From: Arthrobacter antioxidans
GTDB taxonomy: Bacteria; Actinomycetota; Actinomycetes; Actinomycetales; Micrococcaceae
Direction of reading: 5' to 3'
Assembly: GCF_023100725.1 (NCBI RefSeq)
Contig: NZ_CP095501.1
Coordinates: forward strand, 434,001-498,000
DNA length: 64,000 nt
Part shown: positions 33,294 to 41,779 of the stretch, one piece after another
Position numbering within the stretch: position 1 is the stretch's first letter
Layout: each line of letters opens with the position of its first letter
Notes under the pieces: model-generated
The model's database searches: none
Told to the model about the DNA's origin: nothing
Seen by the model: only the letters and a program-made list of their open reading frames with translations
Translations under genes and position numbers: made by a program

Positions 33294-33937
33294 GCCGTCA
33301 CCCCGGGGAGGGCGGCGAGGATGGAGCGGTGGAGCTCCTCAGGCGTGCCGGACGCAGCCAGGACTAGGTACCGTTCGGGTTCCGCGCCGGCGAGTTCGAG
33401 GAAGGCCGCGCGGATACTGGCGTGGAAATCGTCGGGCTCCGACTCGAGGCGGTCCTCGGCGGCCGTGCCGGTGGTGCGGCGGCTCCGGCCCTCGGCGGGT
33501 TCGACGTCGAGCAGGACGGTCAGGTCGGGGCGGAGCCCGTCGGTGGCCCAGAGGTTCACGTCGAGGACGGCCCGTGCACCCAGTCCGCGCCCCGCACCCT
33601 GGTAGGCCACCGAGGAGTCGATGAAGCGGTCGCACACGACGACGTCGCCGCGTTCCAGTGCGGGCACGATCACCTGATGGACGTGGGCCGCCCGGGAGGC
33701 CGCGAACATGAGGGCCTCGGTGCGCGCATCGATCTCGCCGTGGCCGTGCTCGAGGACGAGTGAGCGCAGCTTCTCGCCGATCGGCGTGCCGCCGGGCTCA
33801 CGGGTGCGGATCACGGTGTGGCCGCCGGACTCGAGGGCCGTGCAGAGCAGTGCGGCCTGCGTGGACTTGCCTGCGCCGTCACCGCCTTCGAGCGCGATGA
33901 AGAGCCCGGGAAGCCCGTGCGGGAGGGGAAAGGTCAC
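33290..33937 (-). CDS. tmk: Thymidylate kinase
   Basis: Tmk phosphorylates dTMP to dTDP. The 215-residue product has the P-loop ALEGGDGAGKSTQ, the DR(F/Y) motif VVCDRFIDSSVAYQGAGRGL, and TREPGGTPIGEKLRSLVLEH, all standard. GTG at 33937 is preceded at six bases by TAGGCT and has no ribosome binding site, which suggests a leaderless transcript. It heads the tmk-holB-hydrolase operon. Confidence 0.96.
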   Translation of the reverse strand: MTFPLPHGLPGLFIALEGGDGAGKSTQAALLCTALESGGHTVIRTREPGGTPIGEKLRSLVLEHGHGEIDARTEALMFAASRAAHVHQVIVPALERGDVVVCDRFIDSSVAYQGAGRGLGARAVLDVNLWATDGLRPDLTVLLDVEPAEGRSRRTTGTAAEDRLESEPDDFHASIRAAFLELAGAEPERYLVLAASGTPEELHRSILAALPGVTA

Positions 33938-33943
33938 GCGCCC

Positions 33944-33949
33944 AGCCTA
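33944..33949 (-). promoter_or_regulatory. Possible -10 element of leaderless tmk
   Basis: Minus-strand TAGGCT, six bases, then the GTG of tmk. Confidence 0.45.
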
Positions 33950-34073
33950 CCGAGTACCCGTGACATCGAGGCCACGGGGTCGGCAGCGTGTGCTGTGCGT
34001 GCCTTCCCGCGAATGATGGGTGCGAGTTGTCCACATACGACGATTCTCCCGATTCTTCGAATCTCTGTACTAA

Positions 34074-34079
34074 TACGCT
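34074..34079 (+). promoter_or_regulatory. Possible -10 element of leaderless HNH gene
   Basis: TACGCT, six bases, then the ATG at 34086, with no ribosome binding site. The hexamer is the same as before the PLP enzyme gene at 36133. Confidence 0.45.
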
Positions 34080-34085
34080 TGTCCC

Positions 34086-36026
34086 ATGACGACAGCAGTA
34101 GCGGAGGATCAATCGACGACGGCGCCGGCTCTGGACCGGTTGCGGTCCCACCTCGCGCACGTTGCCGAGCAGTTCGAGGTCGAAGCCGGTCTGGCCTCCA
34201 CGGCCGATCTCGCCGCAACGCTGGGTGTTGTCGAGCACCTTGCCCGTGTGGTCGAGCACCTGCAGGTCGTGGGTGCGGCTGCGGCGGACCAGCAGGACAT
34301 CGCCCGGGTCGGGGAGACCCGGCACGGCCTGGGCTGGAGTGGACCGCTGGCCGTTCCCGGCGACAGCCACGAGTTCAGGGACACCGCGGAGTATCTCCGA
34401 GCCCGTCTGGGCATCACGCGGCTGGAGGCCCAGAGGCGGATCCGTCTGGGGAAGTCGGTGCTTCCACGGCGCACGGCAACCGGTGAGCCATGTCCTCCCG
34501 TGCTCGAGGCCGTCGGGGACGCGTTCAGGGCCGCTGTGATCAGTTCGTACGCAGCGACCCGGATCAGCGACGCGATGGAACGTGTCCGGCCCTGTGCATC
34601 GACCGCGCAACTGCAGGCCATGGAGGAGGCCCTGACGGCCCAGGCCACGGAATCCGATGCCGATCTGTTGAACCTGGTCATCCGGCGCTGGGAAGCAGCT
34701 CTCGATCCCGACGGGGCCGAGCCCACGGAGGAACTGCTGAAGGCGCAGCAGGGCGTATTCCTGCGGGGTAGGCGACGAGGCCTGCACCGGCTCGAGATCG
34801 CGGCGGACGACGAACAGTTCGAATACCTCCTCACCGTCATGAACGCCGCCACCAACCCGCGGACTGCGCACGACCGCGGTGGTCGTGGAGGGGATGGTCC
34901 GGGACGGGCCGACCGCGGGGGTGAGGCCTCGAGCGTCGGCGCGACCGATTCGACCGGCGCCGGCTGTTCGACGGGCGCGACCTATTCGACCGGCGTCGGA
35001 ACCGACTGCATCGGAGGCATCGGAGGCATCGGAGGCATCGGAGGCACCGGAGGCACCGGAAGCACCGGAAGCACCGGAAGCACCGGAAGCACCGGAAGCA
35101 CCGTCGGATGTGTGCGGAGCGACCCGGCGCCGCGTGGCGCGATGCCGGGGGACTCGATGCCGCATGGCGCGATGCCGGGCGACGCGGTGTTCGATGACTC
35201 CGTGCCGAGCTGGGAGCGACGGACCCGACCCCAACGCCACCTCGACGGGTTGGTCGGCGCCTGCCAGGTCGCCCTCTCCACGGATACTCTGCCTGCCACC
35301 GGCGGGCATCGACCCCAGGTGATGGTCACCATCGACTACCGGGCTCTCGTCGAGGACCTGTGCGACGGCGGAGTGGTACGGAGAAGAGTCCGAGGGGCGT
35401 CTGGGCATGCTGCCGACTCGGGCGACCACCAGCAGGACGGGCGTTCTTGGCATGACGCGCACCCTGGGCAAAGCAGGCAGTCCCGGCAGTCCTCGCAGGA
35501 TGAGCCTTCGGCGCAGGACGACCAGCCGAAGCGCGACCCGGGACCCGAGGGCTTCATCGACCCCTCAGGCACTTCACGACCGCATCCCGGCGGCGGTTAC
35601 ACCGTCTTCGGCGGTCCTGTCACCGCGCGGACCGTGCGCAAGATCGCGTGCGACGCAGACATCATCCCCGTCGTCCTGGGAGGGCGCGGGGAGGTCCTCG
35701 ACGTCGGTCGTGCCCGAAGGCTCTTCGGTGTGGCGCAGCGGCGAGCGCTGGTAGCCCGGGACCGGGGGTGTGCCTTCCCCGGGTGCACTGTTCCCGCTGT
35801 CTGGTCGGAGGCGCATCACATCACACCATGGGTCATCGGCGGAAGAACGGACGTCTCCAACGGATGCCTCCTGTGTTCCTTCCACCACCGGCTCATCGAG
35901 CGGGGCAACTGGACCATCCAGATGAAGCACGGCATTCCCTGGTTCACGCCACCGCCCTACATCGACCCCGACCGCACTCCCCGGCGGAACAGACACCGCG
36001 AGCTCACTCCTGGCGGGACGCCATGA
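34086..36026 (+). CDS. DUF222 protein with C-terminal HNH endonuclease domain
   Basis: The 646-residue product has an N-terminal DUF222 (13E12-repeat) domain, about residues 15-260, with LGITRLEAQRRIRLGKSVLP, and a C-terminal HNH domain, about 555-620: RGCAFPGCTVPAVWSEAHHI, then SNGCLLCSFHHRLIERGNW. Zinc-type cysteines and His residues are complete. Such genes occur in many copies in actinobacteria; the role is unknown. Between the domains are a Gly/Thr/Ser stretch coded by a 9-bp minisatellite and a low-complexity Gln/Ser/Asp stretch. No partner gene adjoins it. Flanking genes are on both strands and unrelated. Confidence 0.88.
   Translation: MTTAVAEDQSTTAPALDRLRSHLAHVAEQFEVEAGLASTADLAATLGVVEHLARVVEHLQVVGAAAADQQDIARVGETRHGLGWSGPLAVPGDSHEFRDTAEYLRARLGITRLEAQRRIRLGKSVLPRRTATGEPCPPVLEAVGDAFRAAVISSYAATRISDAMERVRPCASTAQLQAMEEALTAQATESDADLLNLVIRRWEAALDPDGAEPTEELLKAQQGVFLRGRRRGLHRLEIAADDEQFEYLLTVMNAATNPRTAHDRGGRGGDGPGRADRGGEASSVGATDSTGAGCSTGATYSTGVGTDCIGGIGGIGGIGGTGGTGSTGSTGSTGSTGSTVGCVRSDPAPRGAMPGDSMPHGAMPGDAVFDDSVPSWERRTRPQRHLDGLVGACQVALSTDTLPATGGHRPQVMVTIDYRALVEDLCDGGVVRRRVRGASGHAADSGDHQQDGRSWHDAHPGQSRQSRQSSQDEPSAQDDQPKRDPGPEGFIDPSGTSRPHPGGGYTVFGGPVTARTVRKIACDADIIPVVLGGRGEVLDVGRARRLFGVAQRRALVARDRGCAFPGCTVPAVWSEAHHITPWVIGGRTDVSNGCLLCSFHHRLIERGNWTIQMKHGIPWFTPPPYIDPDRTPRRNRHRELTPGGTP
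35013..35102 (+). repeat. 9-bp minisatellite inside the HNH gene
   Basis: Ten units of nine bases: GGAGGCATC three times, GGAGGCACC twice and GGAAGCACC five times, coding GGI, GGT and GST. Units differ by single transitions in blocks, as expected for slippage or unequal exchange. All units are whole, so the gene stays in frame. Confidence 0.92.
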
Positions 36027-36120
36027 CGACGGCCGTGGTGCCGGTGATGCAGGCGGGGGACGGCGGCACGATGCAGGCCATTGTGACCTCCCTCTTTTTC
36101 AGGCACGCGCTGTCCCGACT

Positions 36121-36126
36121 TACGCT
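36121..36126 (+). promoter_or_regulatory. Possible -10 element of leaderless PLP enzyme gene
   Basis: TACGCT, six bases, ATG at 36133. TTCAGG 17 bases upstream could be the -35. The 106-base gap holds nothing else clear. Confidence 0.45.
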
Positions 36127-36132
36127 GACCCC

Positions 36133-37422
36133 ATGACGACATCTCGCGAGGACCTGCTCCACGCCGGGCTCGCCCCGGACACCCTCACCGTCGCGGTAGG
36201 CCGACCTCCGCGCGAGCACGATGCCCCGGTCAACGCGCCGCTCGTGCTCTCGACGACCTACCACGAGACGCGTGCCCCCGAACCGGGCGACCGCATCTAT
36301 GCCCGAGGCTCCAACCCCACCTGGGATCCGTTCGAGGAAGCGCTCGGTGCACTCGAGGCAGCAAGCCTCCCTGCCCTTGTGTTCAGTTCCGGCCTCGGTG
36401 CGGCAGCAGCCGCGTTGTCCCTCGTCCCGACAGGGGGAGCGGTGGTGATGCCACGGCATGCCTATGCCGGGTCGATCAGTCTCGCCGCCGATCTCGCAGC
36501 ACAGGGCCGGTTCGAACTGCGCACCGTCGACGTCGCGGACACTGTGGGCGTCCTCGCGGAGCTCGACGCGCTCGCCGCACGATTCGATGCCGGCCAGGTG
36601 ATGCTGTGGCTCGAGAGTCCCACCAACCCGATGCTGGAGGTCGCCGAGCTGGCCGTTCTGACCGATGCGGCTCATGCGACCGGCGCGGTCGTCGTCGCCG
36701 ACAACACCTTCAACACGCCCCTCGTGCACCGACCCCTCGAGTCCGGGGTGGACGTCGTGCTGCACTCGGTCACGAAGTGGCTGGCCGGCCACTCCGACGT
36801 CGTTCTCGGCGCGCTGGTCACCTCCGATCCGGTGCTTCGTGATCGACTGCTGGCGCACCGCACCCTGCACGGCGCCATCGCCGGACCGTTCGAGGTCTGG
36901 CTCGCGCTGCGCGGACTGCGCACCCTCGCCCTGCGCATGGAGCGGAGCCAGGCAACCGCGGCCCTGCTCGCGCACCGCCTCGTCGGCCATCCTGGCGTCA
37001 ACCGCGTGCGGTACCCCGGGCTTCTCTCCGATCCGGGGCACGAGCGTGCGGCCCGTCAGTTCAACGGCTTCGGCGGGATCGTCAGCATCGAGCTCGACGA
37101 CGTCGCGACGGCGGACGCCCTCGTCGCGGCCGTGCGCCTCTGGCTCCCGGCGACGTCGCTGGGCGGCGTCGAGTCGCTGATCGAACGCCGTCGACGCCAG
37201 CCCGCCGAGCCGAAGACCGTCCCGGTCGCACTCGTCCGTCTGTCCGTGGGTATCGAGAACCCCGAGGATCTGTGGACGGACCTCGACCAGGCCCTCCGGC
37301 AGGCGTCCGGCCGGGATCGTTCGGACGCGACGGTGGATCGGGCAACGGGCAGAACGACAGGCATGCCGATCACGGTGAGCACGTCAGGCACGGCCGTCAT
37401 CGCGGGTGTGGCGACGGACTAG
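36133..37422 (+). CDS. PLP-dependent trans-sulfuration enzyme (Cys/Met metabolism family)
   Basis: The 429-residue product is of the cystathionine gamma-synthase/lyase fold. It has YARGSNPTWDPFEEALGALE, the cofactor-stacking region LWLESPTNPMLEVAEL, VVADNTFNTPLVHRPLESG and the PLP lysine in HSVTKWLAGHSDVVLG (Lys near residue 214). The SLGGVESLIE motif before the C-terminus is typical. The substrate (cystathionine, O-acylhomoserine or methionine) cannot be set by eye. The last 45 residues are not conserved and may be a late stop. The 148 bases after it before the DUF2516 gene hold no feature I can name apart from that gene's promoter. Confidence 0.9.
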   Translation: MTTSREDLLHAGLAPDTLTVAVGRPPREHDAPVNAPLVLSTTYHETRAPEPGDRIYARGSNPTWDPFEEALGALEAASLPALVFSSGLGAAAAALSLVPTGGAVVMPRHAYAGSISLAADLAAQGRFELRTVDVADTVGVLAELDALAARFDAGQVMLWLESPTNPMLEVAELAVLTDAAHATGAVVVADNTFNTPLVHRPLESGVDVVLHSVTKWLAGHSDVVLGALVTSDPVLRDRLLAHRTLHGAIAGPFEVWLALRGLRTLALRMERSQATAALLAHRLVGHPGVNRVRYPGLLSDPGHERAARQFNGFGGIVSIELDDVATADALVAAVRLWLPATSLGGVESLIERRRRQPAEPKTVPVALVRLSVGIENPEDLWTDLDQALRQASGRDRSDATVDRATGRTTGMPITVSTSGTAVIAGVATD

Positions 37423-37558
37423 GCGACTGGTTGGACACTGACGCGACGGGCTAGGCGACGGGCACGGCAGCGGGCGCGCCGGCGGAGCCCGGCCGTCGGT
37501 CTCGGGGCCGGACGTCCCGACCGTGGCGTCATCCGCACCGTGTCCGAGGCAACCGAGC

Positions 37559-37564
37559 TAAGCT
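37559..37564 (+). promoter_or_regulatory. Possible -10 element of leaderless DUF2516 gene
   Basis: TAAGCT, six bases, GTG at 37571. The same hexamer and spacing precede senX3. Confidence 0.5.
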
Positions 37565-37570
37565 GATTCC

Positions 37571-37900
37571 GTGGCCCTCGTGATTGCAATCCAGACCTAT
37601 CTGTACCTCGCCCTCGGCATCGTGGCCCTCGGTATCGAGGTGTGGGCCCTGTCGGACTGCGTACGGCGTCCAGGCACGGCCTTCGAGGCCGCCTTCAAGC
37701 GGACCAAGGGGTTCTGGCTGGCACTGACGGGCGGCGCCGTCGTCGTCGGCCTGTTGTCCGTGCTCGGCGGCGGGAGCGGCTTCAACCTCTTCCAACTGGT
37801 CGCCATCATCGCGGCCTGCGTCTACCTCGCCGACGTCAAACCGGCCGTCAGCCAGACCTCCGGTCGCGGTGGCAACCAGGGCCCGTACGGTCCCTGGTAG
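37571..37900 (+). CDS. DUF2516 family membrane protein
   Basis: A 109-residue protein with three hydrophobic segments (about residues 5-25, 47-66 and 71-88) and the conserved actinobacterial pattern ALSDCVRRPGTAFEAAFKRT followed by KGFWLALTGGA. This matches DUF2516, a family of unknown role found across actinobacteria. The C-terminus (GRGGNQGPYGPW) is short and polar. GTG at 37571 has no ribosome binding site; the promoter at 37559 suggests a leaderless transcript. It converges with the methyltransferase gene, with six bases between the stops. Confidence 0.82.
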   Translation: MALVIAIQTYLYLALGIVALGIEVWALSDCVRRPGTAFEAAFKRTKGFWLALTGGAVVVGLLSVLGGGSGFNLFQLVAIIAACVYLADVKPAVSQTSGRGGNQGPYGPW

Positions 37901-37906
37901 CAGCCA

Positions 37907-38707
37907 CTAGCCCGGAGCGACCGCACCCCAGGCCACGGTGACCTCACCCAGACGCCAGCGCGAGGGTCCGTCCAGCAAGGGCCAGCCGGCAGCCTTCATC
38001 GCCGCACACGTCGCCATCCACCGCTGCTGGTTCCCGAAGGACGCGAGGGACGCGGCATCGAGCCAGGCCCGGTCCAGCGCCTGCAGGTACCCGTGCACCC
38101 GCTCGCCCTCCACGTTCCGGTGGATCAGCGCCTTCGGCAGCCGCTCCGCGACATCGGACGGGAGCATGAACGCGCCGAACCGCAGGGAGATGCTCAGCGA
38201 CTCCGGTCCCGCCGGCCCGACAGCCGCCCAGGTCGAGCGGCGCCCGATCTCGTCGCACGTCCCATCGATGAGCAGGCCGTCAGGTGCCAGGCGCCCGCGC
38301 ACCTCGTCCCAGTAGGCCTCGTATTCATCCTCACCGTATTGCCGCAGCACGTTGAACGCGCGGACGACGACGGGCCGCCGGCCGGCGAGCGGCAACTCGA
38401 ACCCACCCTGCCGGAAGCTGAGTCCGGGACGCGCCAGGGGCTCGGCCCCCGCTACGCGTGCAGGATCGATCTCGATGCCGACCACCTCGACGTCGTCACG
38501 CACCGACTGCAGGCGGGTGAACAGTTCGACGGCGGTGACGGGAGCTGCCCCGTAACCGAGGTCGACCACGAGAGGATCGGCCGCCCGGCGCAGACGCGAA
38601 CCGTGGGAGCCGACGAGCCAGCGATCGACGCGGCGGAGGCGGTTGGGGTTGGTGGTGCCACGGGTGATGGCCCCCAGGGGCCTGGGGGGACGAAGACGCG
38701 AAGGCAC
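37907..38707 (-). CDS. Class I SAM-dependent methyltransferase-like protein
   Basis: The 266-residue product has a methyltransferase fold: motif I PLVVDLGYGAAPVTAVEL, acidic motif II VEVVGIEIDPARV, and the following strand GRRPVVVRAFNVLRQYGEDE. The DLGYG form of motif I and a long C-terminal half with the YLQALDRAW and MAAGWPLLDGPSRWR-like segments are seen in actinobacterial class I methyltransferases of unknown substrate. The GTG start at 38707 is the only start that covers the basic N-terminus (RLRPPRPLGAITRGTTNPNR). It stands alone, opposite to its neighbours. Confidence 0.8.
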   Translation of the reverse strand: MPSRLRPPRPLGAITRGTTNPNRLRRVDRWLVGSHGSRLRRAADPLVVDLGYGAAPVTAVELFTRLQSVRDDVEVVGIEIDPARVAGAEPLARPGLSFRQGGFELPLAGRRPVVVRAFNVLRQYGEDEYEAYWDEVRGRLAPDGLLIDGTCDEIGRRSTWAAVGPAGPESLSISLRFGAFMLPSDVAERLPKALIHRNVEGERVHGYLQALDRAWLDAASLASFGNQQRWMATCAAMKAAGWPLLDGPSRWRLGEVTVAWGAVAPG

Positions 38708-38864
38708 CCATCAACACTAGGGCACCGCGGGAGGACCGCCGTTCCGGGCGACAGGAGTCGAGCGGGGTTCCCCGGGTCTGCTCACAGGCCGCGGGCCCGC
38801 GCCGCCGTCCGTCACACGACACCCCGGCATGACCGCCGTAACACGATGCGGCAGACTAGGACGC

Positions 38865-39611
38865 ATGACCTACACACTGATCCTGCTGCGCCATGGCCAG
38901 AGCGAATGGAACGAGAAGAACCTCTTCACCGGCTGGGTGGATGTCGCCCTCACCGAGAAGGGACGCGAGGAAGCAACCCGCGGCGGCCACCTCCTGACCG
39001 AAGCCGGCATCCTTCCCGACATCGTGTACACGTCCCGGCAGAAGCGCGCCATCATCACCGCCAACCTCGCCCTCGAGGCCGCTGACCGCAGCTGGATCGA
39101 CGTCAAGAGGAACTGGCGGCTCAACGAGCGCCACTACGGAGCCCTGCAGGGCAAGGACAAGGCCCAGACCCTCGCGGAGTACGGCGAGCAGCAGTTCATG
39201 GAGTGGCGCCGGTCCTACGACACTCCGCCGCCGCCGCTCGACGACGCCAGCGAGTACTCGCAGGCCGCCGATCCCCGCTACGCCGATCTCGGCGACGCCG
39301 TCCCACGCACCGAATGCCTCAAGGACGTCCTCGAGCGCTTCCTGCCGTACTGGGAATCGGACATCACGGTGGACATCAGGGCCGGCAAGACGGTGCTCAT
39401 CGCCGCCCACGGCAACTCGCTCCGGGCCCTCGTCAAGCACCTCGACGGCATCAGCGACAAGGACATCGCCTCGTTGAACATCCCCACGGGCATCCCCCTC
39501 GTGTACGAGCTGGACGAGGATCTCCAGCCCGTCAAGGCAGGTGGCACCTACCTCGACGCCGACGCCGCAGCCGCCGCGATCGAGGCCGTCGCGAACCAGG
39601 GCAAGCACTAG
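38865..39611 (+). CDS. gpmA: 2,3-bisphosphoglycerate-dependent phosphoglycerate mutase
   Basis: GpmA interconverts 3- and 2-phosphoglycerate in glycolysis. The 248-residue product has the catalytic [19 protein letters not shown] (phospho-His 11 region), [16 protein letters not shown], and the second His in [19 protein letters not shown]. Length equals the family's. The start is the ATG at 38865, giving [12 protein letters not shown]; an upstream in-frame ATG at 38829 would add a non-conserved 12 residues. A long perfect inverted repeat follows the stop. The 157 bases before the start hold no clear element. Confidence 0.96.
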   Translation: MTYTLILLRHGQSEWNEKNLFTGWVDVALTEKGREEATRGGHLLTEAGILPDIVYTSRQKRAIITANLALEAADRSWIDVKRNWRLNERHYGALQGKDKAQTLAEYGEQQFMEWRRSYDTPPPPLDDASEYSQAADPRYADLGDAVPRTECLKDVLERFLPYWESDITVDIRAGKTVLIAAHGNSLRALVKHLDGISDKDIASLNIPTGIPLVYELDEDLQPVKAGGTYLDADAAAAAIEAVANQGKH

Positions 39612-39647
39612 CAGCCCGGCCCCGGCGCCAGTAGAGCACCAGTACCG

Positions 39648-39689
39648 ACACAACGACGGCGGTCCCTGCAGGGACCGCCGTCGTTGTGT
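39648..39689. terminator. Perfect 42-base palindrome between gpmA and phoU
   Basis: ACACAACGACGGCGGTCCCTG (39648-39668 region) pairs perfectly with the following half, centred on CTGCAG. It lies between two convergent genes, so it should end transcription from both sides. Confidence 0.8.
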
Positions 39690-39704
39690 TCGAGCCGGGA
39701 AGAG

Positions 39705-40364
39705 TCAGTTCAGGGGAGCGGCGGGGTGCCATTCCCCTGTGACGAGGTAGGTGACCTTCCGGGCCACCGAGACGCCGTGGTCCGCGAAGCGCTCGTAGTA
39801 GCGGCTGGCGAGGGTGACGTCCACCGTCGTGGGTGCGCTCTCGGTCCAGTCGTCGGCCGCGACCGCCTTGAAGACGCTGGCGTGCAGTTCGTTGACACGC
39901 GCGTTGGCGGCACCGATCTCATTGCTCAGATCGAGGTTGCGTGTCTCGAGGAGCTCCTTGACCTTCGTCGCGATCTGCACGTCGAGTTCGGCGAGTTCGT
40001 CGAAGGTCGCGCGGATGCTTTCCGGGATCACGTTCGCGGGGAAACGCAGCCGGGCGAGCTGGGCCACGTGGCGGGCGAGGTCACCCATGCGCTCGAGCGA
40101 TGCGCTCATGCGCAGCGCGCCCACGATCATCCGGAGATCGGATGCCACAGGACCCTGGAGCGCGAGGATGTCGATGGCCCGCTCGTCGAGGGAGTTCTGG
40201 AGGAAGTCGATCCGCGCATCGGCAGCGATCACCTCCTGTGCGAGCTCGGTGTCGGCGCCCTGGAAAGCACTGTTGGCCTTCTGGATGGCCTCGGTCACCA
40301 GCTGGGAGATCTCGATGAGCTCCTCGCCGATCTGGTGGAGCTCGGCCTGAAAAACCTTACGCAC
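39705..40364 (-). CDS. phoU: Phosphate signalling protein PhoU
   Basis: PhoU restrains phosphate uptake and the phosphate-responsive sensor kinase when phosphate is plentiful. The 219-residue product is all helical with two PhoU repeats (about residues 20-105 and 120-205), including DARIDFLQNSLDERAIDILA, VASDLRMIVGALRMSASLER and MGDLARHVAQLARLR. The start is GTG at 40362-40364 (VRKVFQAELHQIGEELIEIS), with GGAAGGA upstream; 53 more upstream codons are open but not conserved and would run through the PHO box. It is divergent from senX3. Confidence 0.95.
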   Translation of the reverse strand: MRKVFQAELHQIGEELIEISQLVTEAIQKANSAFQGADTELAQEVIAADARIDFLQNSLDERAIDILALQGPVASDLRMIVGALRMSASLERMGDLARHVAQLARLRFPANVIPESIRATFDELAELDVQIATKVKELLETRNLDLSNEIGAANARVNELHASVFKAVAADDWTESAPTTVDVTLASRYYERFADHGVSVARKVTYLVTGEWHPAAPLN

Positions 40365-40431
40365 GTGGGCGTCCTTCCCTGGAAGTTTCGTATCGAACCG
40401 TTCCCACAGTTCTGCCGACGACCCTTCCAGC

Positions 40432-40475
40432 CAGCGGTGAACTGTTTCTCCGCATTGTGTGAACGTTAGTTGAAC
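40432..40475 (-). promoter_or_regulatory. Phased PHO box (RegX3/PhoP-type binding site)
   Basis: On the minus strand 11-base units GTTCAACTAAC (40475-40465) and GTTCACACAAT (40464-40454) are adjacent; a degenerate unit fills 40453-40443; then GTTCACCGCTG (40442-40432). All four keep the 11-base phase. Actinobacterial PHO boxes are 11-base direct repeats with GTTCA at the start. It lies between phoU and senX3, which are expected members of the regulon. Confidence 0.8.
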
Positions 40476-40522
40476 CCCTTGCCTAATGCCACCGCATGGG
40501 CTGGACCTGAAATGCCAGCGCA

Positions 40523-40528
40523 TAAGCT
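40523..40528 (+). promoter_or_regulatory. Possible -10 element of leaderless senX3
   Basis: TAAGCT, six bases, GTG at 40535; no ribosome binding site. Confidence 0.5.
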
Positions 40529-40534
40529 AGGTCC

Positions 40535-41779
40535 GTGGACCCCCTTCTCCTGACGCTCGTGGCCGGGCTGGTAGGCCTGGCCCTCGGCGTGACCGGCATG
40601 GCGGCGTTCCGCGCGAGCGAGGTACAGCGGCTCCGGCTCCTCTACGAGGACGAGCCCTCCCTGCCCGACGGCGCCGCGGAGGTCCTCTCCATCATCGGCA
40701 GGGCGTACGTGATCGTGGACGCGATCGACGGCGTCGTCCGGGCCAGTCCTGCGGCCTATGCCTTCGGCCTCGTCCGCGGCCATACCGTGGTCCACTCCGA
40801 GCTCCTCGAACTCACGGCCCGCGTCCGGCGCGACGGCGTGATCGAGCAGCAGCAACTCGAGCTCCCGCGCGGCCCCCTCGGCCAGGGGACGATCGTTGTG
40901 CAGGTCCGCGTCGCCGCCCTCGGCGCCGAGTACATCCTGATCCTGGCGGACGACCGCACCGAGCTCACCCGCACCGAGGAGATCCGCAACGACTTCGTCG
41001 CGAACGTCTCCCACGAGCTGAAGACGCCGGTGGGGGCGATCTCCCTCCTCGCCGAGGCGATCGACGACGCCGCCGAGGACGAGGTCGCCGTCCGTCGGTT
41101 CGCCCAGCGCATGCACAAGGAGTCCGGCCGGCTGTCCGCACTCGTGCAGGACATCATCGAACTCTCCCGTCTGCAAGGGACCGACGTGGTCCGCCGCGGC
41201 AAGCCTGTGGACATCAACTCCGTCGTCGCCGAAGCGGTGGACCGCAACAAGCTGCCCGCCGAGAGCAAGCAGATCGACATCGTGGTCGGCGGGTCGGTCT
41301 CCGCCCCCGTGCACGGCGACCGTGACCTGCTCATGACGGCCTTCCGCAACCTCATCGACAACGCCATCCGCTATTCGCCGGAGGGCACCCGGGTGGGCGT
41401 CGGTCTTCGGTCCCGCGACGGCCTCGTGCAGGTGTCGGTCACGGACCAGGGCGTGGGCATCACGCCCGAGGAACAGGAACGTGTCTTCGAGCGCTTCTAC
41501 CGTATCGACGCCGCGCGGTCCCGCCAGACCGGCGGCACAGGCCTCGGCCTCAGCATCGTCAAGCACGTGGTGTCCAACCACGGCGGCGAGGTCACCGTGT
41601 GGTCCCAGCCCGGTCAGGGCAGTACGTTCACTGTCCGGTTGCCCGAGATGGAGGGGACAGCGGACGACGACGCCGCATCAAGCAGTTCCGTTCCGAGCGG
41701 CGGTGCCACTTCGCCGGCGGAGCGGAAGCCAGGAAAGAAGGGCAGCAGTGCTGCCCACGAGCAGGGAGTCAAGGCTTGA
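40535..41779 (+). CDS. senX3: Phosphate-responsive sensor histidine kinase SenX3/PhoR type
   Basis: The 414-residue kinase has one clear N-terminal membrane segment (residues 3-25), a PAS-like region (about 45-145), the H-box FVANVSHELKTPVGAISLLA (His near residue 160), N-box NLIDNAIRYSPEG, G1 DQGVGITPEEQERVFERFYR and G2 GGTGLGLSIVKHVV. The architecture and the regX3 neighbour match mycobacterial SenX3, which works with PhoU and RegX3 in phosphate sensing. The tail after about residue 370 is Ser/Gly rich. Start GTG at 40535; it overlaps regX3 by four bases. Confidence 0.93.
   Translation: MDPLLLTLVAGLVGLALGVTGMAAFRASEVQRLRLLYEDEPSLPDGAAEVLSIIGRAYVIVDAIDGVVRASPAAYAFGLVRGHTVVHSELLELTARVRRDGVIEQQQLELPRGPLGQGTIVVQVRVAALGAEYILILADDRTELTRTEEIRNDFVANVSHELKTPVGAISLLAEAIDDAAEDEVAVRRFAQRMHKESGRLSALVQDIIELSRLQGTDVVRRGKPVDINSVVAEAVDRNKLPAESKQIDIVVGGSVSAPVHGDRDLLMTAFRNLIDNAIRYSPEGTRVGVGLRSRDGLVQVSVTDQGVGITPEEQERVFERFYRIDAARSRQTGGTGLGLSIVKHVVSNHGGEVTVWSQPGQGSTFTVRLPEMEGTADDDAASSSSVPSGGATSPAERKPGKKGSSAAHEQGVKA

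Noticed and set aside
35013..35102. Regular array considered as a CRISPR or regulatory repeat
   Set aside because: Nine-base units without spacers, in frame inside a coding gene; a coding minisatellite.
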